Positions 43,112 through 52,614 of a DNA stretch of 64,000 nt are shown piece by piece. Below the pieces are notes generated by a model that was given only the letters and a program-made list of their open reading frames with translations, did no database searches and had not been told where the DNA came from. The DNA is from JAGQRJ01 sp041402045 (GTDB lineage: Bacteria; Planctomycetota; J058): NCBI GenBank assembly GCA_041402045.1, contig JAWKSZ010000014.1, positions 62,001 to 126,000 of the forward strand, in the 5' to 3' direction. The position numbers and the translations under genes are program-made. The number at the start of each line of letters is the position of its first letter. Position 1 is the first letter of the stretch.

Positions 43112-43525
43112 ATGAGCGACGCACCCACCGGCAACGGACCCTTCGACCTCAGCACGAACTTCGCCCACCTGGGCGTGGGCGCGACCGCCGTCCCCGAGCC
43201 CGCCTTCGACGGCATGGCCTGGTACCAGGGCTACGGCGAGCGCCACGCGAGCGACGGCGCCGAGGCGCGGCTCGTGAGCCTGCACACGTTCTCCGAGCCC
43301 TGGGGCATGTGGGAAATGCACCCGCGGGGGGCGGAGCTGGTGCTCGTGACCGCGGGGAGGCTGACCCTGATCCAGGAGCAGGACGGCGTGGAGCAGCGGA
43401 TCGAGCTCTCCGCGGGGCAGTACGCGATCAACCCGCCGGGCACCTGGCACACCGCCGACGCCAGCGCGCCGGCGACCGCGGTGTTCATAACCGCCGGTGT
43501 GGGTACCCAGCACCGCCCGCGCTAA
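43112..43525 (+). CDS. Cupin-fold protein
   Basis: A 137-residue single-domain cupin. The two cupin motifs are recognisable: MWEMHPRGAELVLVTAGRLT for motif 1 (H-x-x-x-x-E, one His where many cupins have two) and INPPGTWHTADASAPATAVF for motif 2 with its His. It is likely a small metal- or ligand-binding protein. No partner gene is evident. The ATG lies about 12 bases after a GGCAGGGTGGG stretch. The gene-free kilobase with tandem repeats follows. Confidence 0.82.
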   Translation: MSDAPTGNGPFDLSTNFAHLGVGATAVPEPAFDGMAWYQGYGERHASDGAEARLVSLHTFSEPWGMWEMHPRGAELVLVTAGRLTLIQEQDGVEQRIELSAGQYAINPPGTWHTADASAPATAVFITAGVGTQHRPR

Positions 43526-43557
43526 CGCGCCTCGATCCATGGCGTGCCCGAGCTCGT

Positions 43558-43797
43558 CGACTCACTCGTCGGGTGTCCTGGGTGCATGTACGGAGTGAGT
43601 CGACTCACTCGTCGGGTGCCCCTGGGACAGGTACGGAGTGAGTCGACTAACTCGTCGGGTGTCCTGGGTGCGTGTAAGGAGTTAGTCGACTAACTCGTCG
43701 GGTGTCCTTGGTGCAGGTACGGAGTGAGTCGACTAACGCGTCGGGTGTCCTGGGTGCATGTAAGGAGTGAGTCGACTCACTCGTCGGGTGTCCTTGC
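43558..43797. repeat. Minisatellite: 5.6 copies of a 43-bp unit centred on a GTCGAC palindrome
   Basis: Copies begin at 43558, 43601, 43644, 43687, 43730 and 43773 (partial). Each unit runs CGACTCACTCGTCGGGTGTC and on to a GGAGTGAGT end. Unit junctions form the perfect 18-bp palindrome GAGTGAGTCGACTCACTC or, at 43687, the variant GTTAGTCGACTAAC with matched changes on both sides. Repeats abut with no spacer, so this is not a CRISPR array. No coding frame is credible here. Confidence 0.92.
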
Positions 43798-43867
43798 CAT
43801 AGGGAGGGAGTGCCCGGCTTTCTGTGTATGGCGCAGCGGCTGGGGTACTGGGGACGCGGCGATCCAA

Positions 43868-44100
43868 GGCGGGCAGATGCCTTTGACCGCAAAGGACGCA
43901 AAGGACGCAAAGGGACGCAAAGGCTGGCGACTCCGAACGCTGCGAGGAAGCCGCGGACCCTGCTCGTGACGAGGTTCGAGGTAGCTCCGCCCGATCCGGA
44001 CCCGGCGGAGCTGGTGCTGCGCGGGAACTCCTGTCCCAGCCGACCTTTGCGTCCCTTTGCGTCCTTTGCGTCCTTTGCGGTTCAAGCGCATCTACCCGGC
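43868..44100. repeat. Long hairpin with arms of a 9-bp tandem unit (copy C)
   Basis: Left arm 43868-43924 and right arm 44043-44100 are near reverse complements: GGCGGGCAGATGCCTTTGAC, then CGCAAAGGA units at 9-bp period. The arms are almost the same as in the element at 26889-27228, while the 118-base loop is unrelated. It sits between the two minisatellites. Confidence 0.87.
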
Positions 44101-44135
44101 CTCGACCCGCTAGGTCCCTGGACAGCCGAGCTGCC

Positions 44136-44355
44136 GTACGACCTCGGGCACACCGGTCCCAGGACAGGTAACGCGGCGGTCGACCTCGAGCCCACCGGTT
44201 CCGGGACAGGTAACGCGGCGGTCGACCTCGGGCACACCGGTTCCGGGACACGTAACGCGGCGTACGACCTCGAGCACACCGCCGGGACACGTAACGCGGC
44301 GGTCGACCTCGAGCCCACCGGTCCCGGGACACCCGAGCTGCCGTACGACCTCCAG
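44136..44355. repeat. Minisatellite: about five copies of a 42-43-bp unit
   Basis: Units begin near 44136, 44179, 44221, 44262 and 44302, each starting G(T)(C/A)CGACCTCG and containing CACCGGTTCCGGGACA then GTAACGCGGCG. The block is bracketed by two direct copies of CCGAGCTGCCGTACGACCTC (near 44127 and 44334). It differs in sequence from the minisatellite at 43558. A perfect AGGAGGT ribosome site for the following kinase gene lies at 44589. Confidence 0.87.
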
Positions 44356-44602
44356 CGCAGGCGCTCGGGACCTGTAAAGCCCGGCATGACTTCCGGTTGG
44401 GCGATATCGCCCGGGGGTGCAATTCGGGAACTTCGTTCGCGTCCAACCGCGAACGCCGTGCAGTCCTGGCACGCAGCCCCGCGCGGGGGATCGCCGTAAA
44501 CGTCGTGTTCGTAGGGCGTCTGACGCTTCTGTGACGCAGGAACAGGACTTGCACTACGCAGGGGGAGACAAGGGCGGAGTGAGGAGGCAGGAGGTCCTCC
44601 CA

Positions 44603-47232
44603 ATGGCCGAGTTCCTCGACAGCCGAACCCTGGGTGCGAGCGCGTCCGGGGCGTTCGAGGCCCCTGCGGCGCAGCGGATCGGACGCTTCGAGCTGCGGCG
44701 CGAGATCGCCCGCGGCGGCATGGGGATCGTGTTCGAAGCCTACGACCCGGACCTGCGCCAGCGCGTGGCCCTCAAGCTGCTCCACCCCTGGAGCGCGGCG
44801 GACGACGAGACGCGCTTCCGCCGCGAGGCCCAGGTGATCGCGCGCCTGCGCCACCCGAACGTGGTCCGCGTCTACGCCCTGGGCCGCGACTGCGGGCGCT
44901 CCTACCTCGTGCTCGACTACGTCGACGGCGAGTCCCTGGCGCAGCGCCTGGAGCGCGTGGGCGGCACGCTCTCGGGGCTGGAGGCGATCGACGTGCTCGA
45001 GCCGATCGCGCGCGCCGCGCACTACGCCCACTGTCGCGGCGTCGTGCACCGCGACCTCAAGCCGGCGAACGTGCTCCTGCCCCGGCTCGGCGGGCCCCAG
45101 CTCGTCGACTTCGGCCTGGCCAAGGACCTCACGGCCTCGAACCCCCTGACCCAGCACGGCGAGCTCCTGGGCACCCCGCCCTACATGGCGCCGGAGCAGG
45201 TCGTGGGCGCGCCCCTCGACTCGCGCACCGACGTCTACGGCCTGGGGGCCACGCTCTACCGCACGCTCACCGGGCGGCACCCCTACGACGGCGCGCTGCT
45301 CGAGGTCCTCGACGCGGTGGTCAACGCGCCGGTGCCCTGCCCCAGCGACGTGGTCGAGGTCGACCCGCGCCTGGCCGCGATCAGCCGGCGCTGCATGGCC
45401 AAGGACCCCGCGCAGCGCTACCCGACCGCCGAGGCGGTGGCCGAGGCCCTCGCCGCCTGCCGCGCCCCCGCGCTCAGCCTGCGGGTGTTCGGCTCGACCT
45501 TCGCCCTCCCCGCGGCGGCGACCTTCTTCTACGGGCGCGCGCCCGAGGAGACCCCGCCCGGGACCCGGCTCCTGCGCCGGCGGAGCCTGCTGCCCATGGC
45601 GGCCTCGCTGGTCGCCGCCTGCGCCGTGCTGCCCCTGGCGGGGCTGCTCCTGAGCGGCGACGGGCGACGCGGCGCCGTCGCGGCCAAGGAGGGCGCGAGC
45701 GAGCGCGTGGCCCGCGGCGCGAGCCCCGGCTCGAGCGGCTGGAGGAGGGCCACGTCGTGCTCGCCACCCTGGCCGCGGAGGAGGAGCTCGCGCCCACGGG
45801 CGTCGAGCCCGCGTCCGAGCCCGAGGTCGAGCCCTTGCGCGAGACCGGCTCGCGGAGCGAGGTCGAGGTCCCGTCCAGGGAGACCGCCGACGCGCCCGCG
45901 GCGAACCGCGGCCCGGCGGCCGCCGACGCGCCCGGCGCCGTGGCGCTGCCCGGGCCCGCGGTCTACGCCGAGCTCGAGTCCGGCGCGGGGTCCGCCCTCG
46001 AGGTCACGCCCCTGATCGCGCTGGGCCCCGAGCCCCCGCAGGCGTCGATCGCCCCCGAGGTCAGCGCGCGCCGCGCCGCGCCCCGGCCCTTCGCGCCGGA
46101 GCCCGCGCCGGCGCTGGTCTCCCCGGGGCTCCCGTCCTTCGTCGAGCCGGAGCCGGTCGCGGACGCGGTGTCCCTGGCCCTGGCCAGCTACCGCGAGCCC
46201 CTCCCCGCGGCGGCGGCGCCCTACGCCGAGCTCCTGACCCTCGACGGCCGCGGGAGCGACTACCGCAGCGTGCCCTTGAGCCAGACCCTCGGGCGCAGCC
46301 CGAGCGCGCTGCTCGTGGCCTTCGACCCGCTGGTGTTCGCGGCCCAGGGCGCCCAGGTCGACTGGCTGCTCGCCGACGAGGTGCGGCGCGACGCGGTGCT
46401 CCCCGCGGAGGTGGCGAGCGTCGCGGTCGTGCGCGGCGAGGCCTTCGTCGGGACTCGGGGCGCTGACGCCGGCGACGTGTATCGACGCAGCGTCGACGGG
46501 CGCTGGGACCTGAGCTACGACGGCCAGGGCGAGCTCGCGCTGTGCGCGAGCCTCCAGGGCGAGCTCTACGCGGTCGAGTGGAGCGCCGCGGCCGGGGCGC
46601 GGGTCCTGCGCCGCGAGCGCGGCCGCGGGCAGGCGACCTGGGTCGCGGTCGGGCGCCTGGGCCTCGAGCGCCCGACCCGCGTGGCCTCGAGCGGGAGCGC
46701 GCTGTGGGTGGCCTGCGCCAGCGAGAGCGCCGACGCGCTCGCGCTCTACGCCGGCGGGGGCAACACCTGGCGCCGGGTCGAGCTCGGGCGCAGCGGGTCC
46801 TCCCGCGGGCGTCAGGCCGCCGAGGTCACGGCCCTGCTCCCGCTGCGCGGGAACCTGTTCGCGTCGGTGGTCTACCGCGACCCGCGCAGCGGGCGGCCCG
46901 AGGGCGGCGAGCTCCTGGCCGGGGCCCTCGACGGCGGGCGGCTGGAGCTCGAGCGCCTGGGCGAGCGCCTGCCGCCGGGGGACGCGCCCCTGAGCCTCGC
47001 GTTCCACGAGGCCACGCTCTACGTGGGCACCCAGCAAGGGCGCCTGCTCTACCTGCGCCCGGACGGCGACCGCGACGCGCCGCGCATGGACGAGCTGGAG
47101 TGGGGCGAGGACCCCGCGCCCGGCTCGCTCGGGGTCCACAGCCTGATCCCGCGGCAGAACGGCGCGCTCTTGCTCGGGCTCCACGGCCCGGGCTCGAGCG
47201 AGGTCGCGATCCGCGTGCGCGGCGTGCGCTAG
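44603..47232 (+). CDS. Transmembrane Ser/Thr protein kinase with extracytoplasmic sensor region (frame break)
   Basis: The kinase domain (about residues 25-290) is intact: glycine loop EIARGGMGIVFEAY, VAL-K (RVALKLLHPW), catalytic HRDLKPANVLL, DFGLAKDL and GTPPYMAPEQ. A membrane helix follows at about 325-350 (LLPMAASLVAACAVLPLAGL). After it the frame degrades, while another frame takes over from about 45715: EPRLERLEEGHVVLATLAAE and then 490 residues of Pro/Glu linker and a beta-propeller-like region (RRSVDGRWDLSYDGQGELAL, GELYAVEWSAAAGARVLRRE). A one-base change near 45712 joins them into one receptor kinase of about 875 residues. Read as is, the kinase ends at 46015 and a second ORF starts with GTG at 45757. 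AGGAGGT seven bases ahead fixes the start. Confidence 0.85.
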
Positions 47233-47306
47233 GGGCACACCTCAGAGCTGCTCTTGGCGAGTCAGCGAGCGCCGGACACACTGCAGGTCCACTCGCCGAG
47301 GTGCGC

Positions 47307-48344
47307 ATGACCCACCGCTCGCTGTCGACCCTCCTGATCCTGCTCGCGTGCGCGGGCCCGGCGCTCGCCGACGACGCCGCAGCGAGCGCGGCGCCCGCCC
47401 CGCGCCTGAAGCTCGAGGGCAGCCAGCGGGGCGTGGCCCTCGCGCCCAAGGGCAACCGCGTGCTGTGGTTCGAGCGCCACGAGGGCCGCTACCGGTTCTT
47501 CTTCAGCGACACCCAGGGGATCGCGCCGCAAGAGGTGGTCCGCGTCGACGCGCGCAGCCCCGGCCAGCTCGAGCACGTGCTGAACGGCGGGCTGCGGCAG
47601 TGGGCGCCGGACAGCTCGCGCTTCGGCTTCGCCACCGTGGAGCGCGGCGTGCTGCGCGCGGGGATCGCCCAGCTCGACGGCACGACCGAGCTCTTCGACG
47701 ACACCGAGCCCCGGGCCGCCGTCGAGACCCACTCGCTGTGCTTCGCGCCGGAGGGCGGCGGCGGCTGGTACGTGGAGGGGCGCTCCGCCGGGATCGCCCC
47801 CAAGTCGACGATCCACACCTTCGACGCCGACGGGGAGCGCGGCGAGCCGGTGTTCGAGGTCCAGCAAGCGTTGGTCACCGCGCTCGAGCCGTCGCCCGAC
47901 GGCGCGCGCCTGGCGTTCTTCCTCGGCACCAAGCAGGGGCGGCGCGTCGCGATCCTCGACCTCACGAGCGGGGTCCACGTGACCTCGGGCGTCGTGCGCG
48001 TGATCGACCACCTGGGGCGTCCGCGCCTGTTCTGGACGGCCGACTCCGAGGCCGTCGTGTTCACCGCGCGCAGCGGCCCCGGCGTGTGGCCGGCGAGCGT
48101 GCTGCGCTTCGACGCGACGGGCGCCGAGCTGCGGGCGCTGGTCTCCTCGGAGACCTGGGCGGTGTTCGGCGTCAGCGCGCAGGGTGAGGTGAGCCTGGTC
48201 GATCCCCACGGGCGGGCCGCGGCGCTGCTGAACCCCACGACCGGCGAGCGCCGCGCCGCGCCGGGGAACCTGGCGATCGGGCAGGAGTCCCCGCGCAGCG
48301 CGCTGCTCTACGAGCCGGAGTCGGGTCAGCTCTGGCTCGAGTGA
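47307..48344 (+). CDS. Exported beta-propeller protein (TolB/PD40-like)
   Basis: A 345-residue protein with a signal peptide (LSTLLILLACAGPALA). It contains repeated four-strand blade sequences: SQRGVALAPKGNRVLWFERH, RQWAPDSSRFGFATVERGVL, VTALEPSPDGARLAFFLGTK and RLFWTADSEAVVFTARSG, in the TolB/PD40 style with S-P-D-G/S-x-x-hydrophobic patterns. It could be a binding or scaffold protein of the cell envelope. It lies 74 bases after the receptor kinase and may share its transcript. Confidence 0.75.
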   Translation: MTHRSLSTLLILLACAGPALADDAAASAAPAPRLKLEGSQRGVALAPKGNRVLWFERHEGRYRFFFSDTQGIAPQEVVRVDARSPGQLEHVLNGGLRQWAPDSSRFGFATVERGVLRAGIAQLDGTTELFDDTEPRAAVETHSLCFAPEGGGGWYVEGRSAGIAPKSTIHTFDADGERGEPVFEVQQALVTALEPSPDGARLAFFLGTKQGRRVAILDLTSGVHVTSGVVRVIDHLGRPRLFWTADSEAVVFTARSGPGVWPASVLRFDATGAELRALVSSETWAVFGVSAQGEVSLVDPHGRAAALLNPTTGERRAAPGNLAIGQESPRSALLYEPESGQLWLE

Positions 48345-48409
48345 GCGCCGCGCCCCCTCCTTGATCCCGGGCGGGCGCCAGGCACAATCGCTGACCTGGA
48401 GGTCGTCCC

Positions 48410-49468
48410 ATGGCGCGCAAGTTCAACTTCGGAGCCGGTCCCGCCGTGCTCCCCGTCGAGGTGGTCGAAGAGGCGCGGGACAACCTGCTGGAGTACGGCT
48501 CGAGCGGGCTCGGCGTCATGGAAATGAGCCACCGCGGCAAGCACTACATGGAGATCCAGGAGCAGGCGGGCGCCTCGATCCGGCGCCTGCTCGGCGCCGA
48601 CGACGACTGGGAGCTGGTGTGGCTCACCGGCGGCGCCTCGACCCAGTTCTTCATGGTCCCCATGAACCTCGGCGCCAAGCCCGCGGACTACATTGTCACC
48701 GGCACCTGGAGCCAGAAGGCCGTGGTTGAGGCCAACAAGCTGGGCGAGGCCAAGGTCGCCGCGTCGAGCGAGGACACCGGCTTCGACCGGATCCCGCGCG
48801 AGCTCGAGCTCTCCGCCGGCGCCTCCTACGTGCACATGACGTCCAACAACACGATCTACGGGACCCAGTTCCGTGAGGCGCCGGAGGTCGAGGCGCCGCT
48901 CGTGTGCGACGCGAGCTCGGACATTCTCTCGCGCCCGCTGAAGCTCGAGCGCTACGGCCTGATCTACGCCGGCGCGCAGAAGAACCTCGGCCCCGCCGGT
49001 GTGACCCTGGTCCTGGTGCGCAAGGCGCTGCTCGACCGCGCGCCCAAGACGCTCCCGACCATGCTCGACTACCGCACCCACGTTAAGAAGGACTCGGCCT
49101 TCAACACCCCGCCGACCTTCCCGATCTATATCGTCGGGCTGGTGGCCAAGTGGCTCGAGGCCCAGGGCGGGCTCACGGCCATGGCCGCGCGCAACCATGC
49201 CCAGGCCGACAAGCTCTACGGCTGTATCGACCGCCACGACCTGTATCGCGGCCACGCGCAGCCGGACAGCCGCTCCCACATGAACGTGACCTTCAAGCTG
49301 GCCGAGCCCGAGCGCGAGGCCGACTTCCTGGCCCAGGCCGCCGAGCGCGGGCTGCTCGGGCTCAAGGGCCACCGCAGCGTGGGCGGCATGCGCGCCTCGA
49401 TCTACAACGCCATGCCCGACGAAGGCGTCGACGCCCTGGTCGCGTTCATGGACGAGTTCGCCGGCTAG
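48410..49468 (+). CDS. serC: Phosphoserine aminotransferase
   Basis: A 352-residue PLP enzyme that converts 3-phosphohydroxypyruvate to phosphoserine in serine synthesis, and acts similarly in pyridoxine synthesis. Signatures: FNFGAGPAVLPVEVVEEARD, SHRGKHYMEIQEQAGASIRR, LTGGASTQFFMVPMNL, and the PLP Lys in YAGAQKNLGPAGVTLVLVRK. The C-terminal GLLGLKGHRSVGGMRASIYN is the conserved substrate-binding block. Length is typical. No serA or serB lies next to it. Confidence 0.97.
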   Translation: MARKFNFGAGPAVLPVEVVEEARDNLLEYGSSGLGVMEMSHRGKHYMEIQEQAGASIRRLLGADDDWELVWLTGGASTQFFMVPMNLGAKPADYIVTGTWSQKAVVEANKLGEAKVAASSEDTGFDRIPRELELSAGASYVHMTSNNTIYGTQFREAPEVEAPLVCDASSDILSRPLKLERYGLIYAGAQKNLGPAGVTLVLVRKALLDRAPKTLPTMLDYRTHVKKDSAFNTPPTFPIYIVGLVAKWLEAQGGLTAMAARNHAQADKLYGCIDRHDLYRGHAQPDSRSHMNVTFKLAEPEREADFLAQAAERGLLGLKGHRSVGGMRASIYNAMPDEGVDALVAFMDEFAG

Positions 49469-49481
49469 GCGCGGCGGGCTC

Positions 49482-50084
49482 GTGGAGCCCCTGCTGGTCC
49501 TGGTCGGCGCGTTCTTCGCGCTGGTCCTGCTCCTCGTCGTCGCTTCCTGGGTCGTGCCCGGCTTCTCGCAGCCGCAGCCGAAGGACGGGCTAGGGCCCGA
49601 GGAGGTCGCGCGGGTCTACCGCGCGCTGGCCGGGTTCGCCCTCGCCGACGGCCAGATCGAGGTCGACGAGCGTCAGCGCCTGACGACCTTCGGGATCCGA
49701 CACGGCCTCGGCGCTCCCGCGATCGAGGCCCTCGAGCGCCAGGCTCGGCAGGGCGTGCCCTCCGTCGGACCCGGCGCCGCCGAGCGCGCCGCGTTGCGGG
49801 AAGCCCTCGAGCGCTTGGTCCGCGGGCGCGGGAGCCTGTCCCCTGCGGAGACGACGTACCTGGCGCGGCTGGAGCACGCCCTCGACCCGGACGGCGAGGT
49901 CGACGTCGCCGGGCAGGGCACGAACCTGCGCTGCGTCTACTGCCACGACGGCTTCGCCCAGGGCGCGCGGCGCTGCGTCGGGTGCGGCGCGCTCCTGCAC
50001 GCCGAGTGCTGGGAGGAGGCCGGCGGCTGCCCGACCCCGAGCTGCCGTCCGCCGACGCGCGAGGGGCCGCGCGAGCGCGCCTGA
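49482..50084 (+). CDS. Membrane-anchored TerB-like and Prok-RING protein
   Basis: A 200-residue protein, GTG start. One transmembrane helix (LLVLVGAFFALVLLLVVASW) is followed by a TerB-like helical domain, residues 38-135 (VYRALAGFALADGQIEVDER, GSLSPAETTYLARLEHALDP). At the end is the binuclear zinc module CVYCHD, CVGCGALLHAEC and CPTPSC (residues 150-190), the prokaryotic RING/treble-clef pattern. It begins 14 bases after serC. The next gene is a close paralogue. Such modules are thought to bind proteins or ubiquitin-like tags; the function here is unknown. Confidence 0.8.
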   Translation: MEPLLVLVGAFFALVLLLVVASWVVPGFSQPQPKDGLGPEEVARVYRALAGFALADGQIEVDERQRLTTFGIRHGLGAPAIEALERQARQGVPSVGPGAAERAALREALERLVRGRGSLSPAETTYLARLEHALDPDGEVDVAGQGTNLRCVYCHDGFAQGARRCVGCGALLHAECWEEAGGCPTPSCRPPTREGPRERA

Positions 50085-50214
50085 GCGGGGGTGTCTCCCG
50101 GGTTGACGGACTGGACCGGCGGGTGAGCCGCAAGGGCGTCCGGTTCACCTCAAGTCCTTTGAGCTCCGCCGCAGGGGCTGGCTCTCGAGCTGCTGGGGGT
50201 GGGGCGGAGGACGC

Positions 50215-50941
50215 CTGAAGACCCCGGCCAACGCTCAACCGACCGACTGGACCGACCTCTGGCGCGGGCTGCTGCTCGCCGCGGTGGCGGTGCCGTGCCT
50301 GTTCGGGGGCATGCTGATCGGCGGGGGCCTCGGCGGTGTGCGAGTCCCTCGGGTTCTACGCCCTCGCGCCGTGGGTGGCGGGGCTGGTGTGCTTCTCGAC
50401 GCCGGCGCTCGCCGTGGGGTTCGTGCTCCCGCGCGCTGGACGAGGGCGCGCAGCCGTCGCTGGGTCCCGCCGCCGCGGCCGCGTCTACCGCGTGCTCGCG
50501 CGGTTGGCGTTGGCGGACGGGCCCCTGGCGCCAGCGGAGCGCATGCGCCTGGTGCGCGCGCGGCGGCGGCTGGCGCTGAGCGACAGCGCGGCCCGGGCCC
50601 TCGAGCGCGACGCCGCGGAGGGTCGGCTGCGGGTGGGGCGCCGGCGCGCCGAGCGCCGCGTCCTCGACGCCGAGCTCCAGGCGCTCTTCGCCGAGCGCCA
50701 GCCCTCGCCCGAGGCCGCGGCGCTCCTCGAGTCCCTGGGCCGCGTCGTGCGCGGCGACCGCGAGGTCGCGGCCAGCGACGGCGTGCGCTGCGCCTACTGC
50801 CACGACGGCTTCGAACAGGCCGCCGCGCGCTGCGGCGGGTGCGGGACCCTGCTCCACGCCGAGTGCCGCCGCGAGCTCGGGCGCTGCCCGACACCCGGGT
50901 GCAGCGCTCCGGCGCTGGCGCCGACCCGGACGCGGGTCTGA
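50215..50941 (+). CDS. Paralogue of the TerB-like/RING protein, with frame breaks
   Basis: The last 165 residues parallel the previous gene: VYRVLARLALADGPLAPAER, then CAYCHDGF, CGGCGTLLHAEC and CPTPGC. The 5' part is spread over frames. From a CTG at 50215, four bases after GGAGG, one frame reads KTPANAQPTDWTDLWRGLLL and AVAVPCLFGGMLIGGGLGG. From 50336 the next frame reads a membrane helix (FYALAPWVAGLVCFSTPALA). A third frame holds LDEGAQPSLGPAAAA, which lines up with GLGPEEVA in the paralogue. Joining needs shifts near 50333, 50435 and 50475. The frame open from 50336 to the end (201 residues) is the minimum product. Confidence 0.65.
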
Positions 50942-51016
50942 ACCAACGGCGACGGGCGGCCACGAGGACCGCCCGTCGACAGGACTCGGTCTGGAAGCCG
51001 AGGGGCCCCCTAGGAA

Positions 51017-52336
51017 TCACCGCCCATTGTTGGGGGTCGGGTCGTTGCCCGCGCGGAAGCCCCACACGGTGACCTCGGCCTTGCCGCGCAGCGCCTTGCG
51101 GATCGGCGTGCGGTACTTGAAGTCGATCCGCTGGATCACCCGCGCGGCGCCGGGGAGGTCGATCGGCAGCGAGTTCGCGCCCTGGTTGATCTCGACGGGG
51201 CCCTTGGGGTCGTACTCGTAGGTCTCGCCGTTGCCGAAGGTGACCTTGACCCAGTCCAGGATCAGCTTGTTCCCGCCGACGTGGAAGCGCAGGCGGGTGA
51301 AGCGGCCCTCGGCGGCGGTCACGACCACGTGGTCGCGATCGGCGGTGAAGGCCACGGTGCGCGAGCCGAGCCGGGTCCAGCCGCGGTCGCTGTCGGGCTG
51401 GGCGGGCTGCGCCGGCTGCGCGGGCTGCGCCGGCTGAGCGGGCTGCGCCGGCTGGGCGGCGGCCTCGAAGCGCTTGCCGAACACGCGCACGGTGGCTCGG
51501 CCGTCCAGCAGCTTCTTGAGCGGGGTGCGGTACTTGAGGTCGATCCGCTGGATCACGCGCAGGGCGCCGGGGAGGTCGAAGGCCTGGGAGTTCGTGCCCT
51601 GCTTCACGTGCACGGGCGCCTGGGGGTTGATCTCGTAGGTCTCGCCGTTGCCGAAGGTGACCTTGATCCAGTCGAAGATCACGTCGTTGCCGCCGACGTG
51701 CACGCGGATCCGGTTGAAGCGGCCCTCCGCGGCGGTGACGAGCACGTGGTCGCGGTCGGTGGCGAAGTTGACCTGGCGCTCGCCGAGCTGGGTCCACTCC
51801 ATGACCGGCTGGGCGGGTTGCGCCGGCTGGGCCGGTTGAGCGGGCTGGGCGGGTTGGGCGGGCTGGGCGGGGGCGTCGGGGGCGTCGGGGGTCGGGTCCA
51901 CCCCCGCGCGGAAGCCCCACAGCGCGACGTGCGCGCGGTCGGGGCCCGGGTTGCCGCGGCCGCGGCGTCGGCCGGGGCGGGGCGCGCCGGCGGTGCTGTA
52001 GACCACGGTGACCTTCTTGATCACGCGGGCGCCGCCGGTGAGGTCGATCGCGCGGGTGCTGTCCCCCTTCTGGAGCGTGGCGCGCACGTTCACGTCCTGG
52101 GTCTCGCCGTTGCCGAAGTGGACCTTGAGGTCGGCGATCACGATCGCGCGGTCCTTGACGTGCAGGCGGATCTTGGTGAAGCGGCCCTCGGCGGCGGTGA
52201 CCGGGATCACGTCGCGGTCGGCGCCGAAGTCCACGGCGCGCTCGCCCAGCTTGTCCCAGCCGGGCTCGGCGACGGCGGTGGTTCCCAGGGCGAGCAGCAG
52301 GCCGGCGACGACGCCGGCGATCCTCATGGAGTGCAT
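51017..52336 (-). CDS. Exported protein with three DUF2541-like domains joined by AQP linkers
   Basis: A 439-residue secreted protein. After the signal peptide (ending TTAVA) come three copies of one domain of about 105 residues. Each copy has W-x-x-LG-x-R, V-x-F-x-x-DRD, VTAAEGRF, hydrophobic strands, FGNGE and RVI-x-x-(I/V) followed by a Tyr: GWDKLGERAVDFGADRD, EWTQLGERQVNFATDRD and GWTRLGSRTVAFTADRD. Linkers are AQPAQP repeats of about seven units. The pattern fits DUF2541, normally a single small periplasmic domain. Copies 2 and 3 are closer to each other than to copy 1. AAGGA five bases upstream selects the Met at 52336. The role may be multivalent binding. Confidence 0.8.
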   Translation of the reverse strand: MHSMRIAGVVAGLLLALGTTAVAEPGWDKLGERAVDFGADRDVIPVTAAEGRFTKIRLHVKDRAIVIADLKVHFGNGETQDVNVRATLQKGDSTRAIDLTGGARVIKKVTVVYSTAGAPRPGRRRGRGNPGPDRAHVALWGFRAGVDPTPDAPDAPAQPAQPAQPAQPAQPAQPAQPVMEWTQLGERQVNFATDRDHVLVTAAEGRFNRIRVHVGGNDVIFDWIKVTFGNGETYEINPQAPVHVKQGTNSQAFDLPGALRVIQRIDLKYRTPLKKLLDGRATVRVFGKRFEAAAQPAQPAQPAQPAQPAQPAQPDSDRGWTRLGSRTVAFTADRDHVVVTAAEGRFTRLRFHVGGNKLILDWVKVTFGNGETYEYDPKGPVEINQGANSLPIDLPGAARVIQRIDFKYRTPIRKALRGKAEVTVWGFRAGNDPTPNNGR

Positions 52337-52614
52337 TGAATTCCTTCCGGTAGGGGGAGGAGCCGCGCGGGGCTCACGAGGTCGGGTAACGCGCGGGGGC
52401 GCGTCATGGATTCGGCACGATACCCGGTCGTACCGGCCTCTGCGCGGGGTCGAGCCACTGCCTCGTCTAGCGTTGCACTACGTGGTTGGCTTTACGACTC
52501 GGGCGAGGGTGGAGGGCCCGCGTCGGCAATTCTGCCCGACCGTGATGGATCCGGGCGGGGTTTAGCGGCCGGCGTGGTCTTTGCACGGCTTCAGGCTCCA
52601 CAGAGGCCACCGCA

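Noticed and set aside
43558..43797. Direct repeats resembling a CRISPR array
   Set aside because: The 43-bp units abut with no unique spacers and no cas genes are present.
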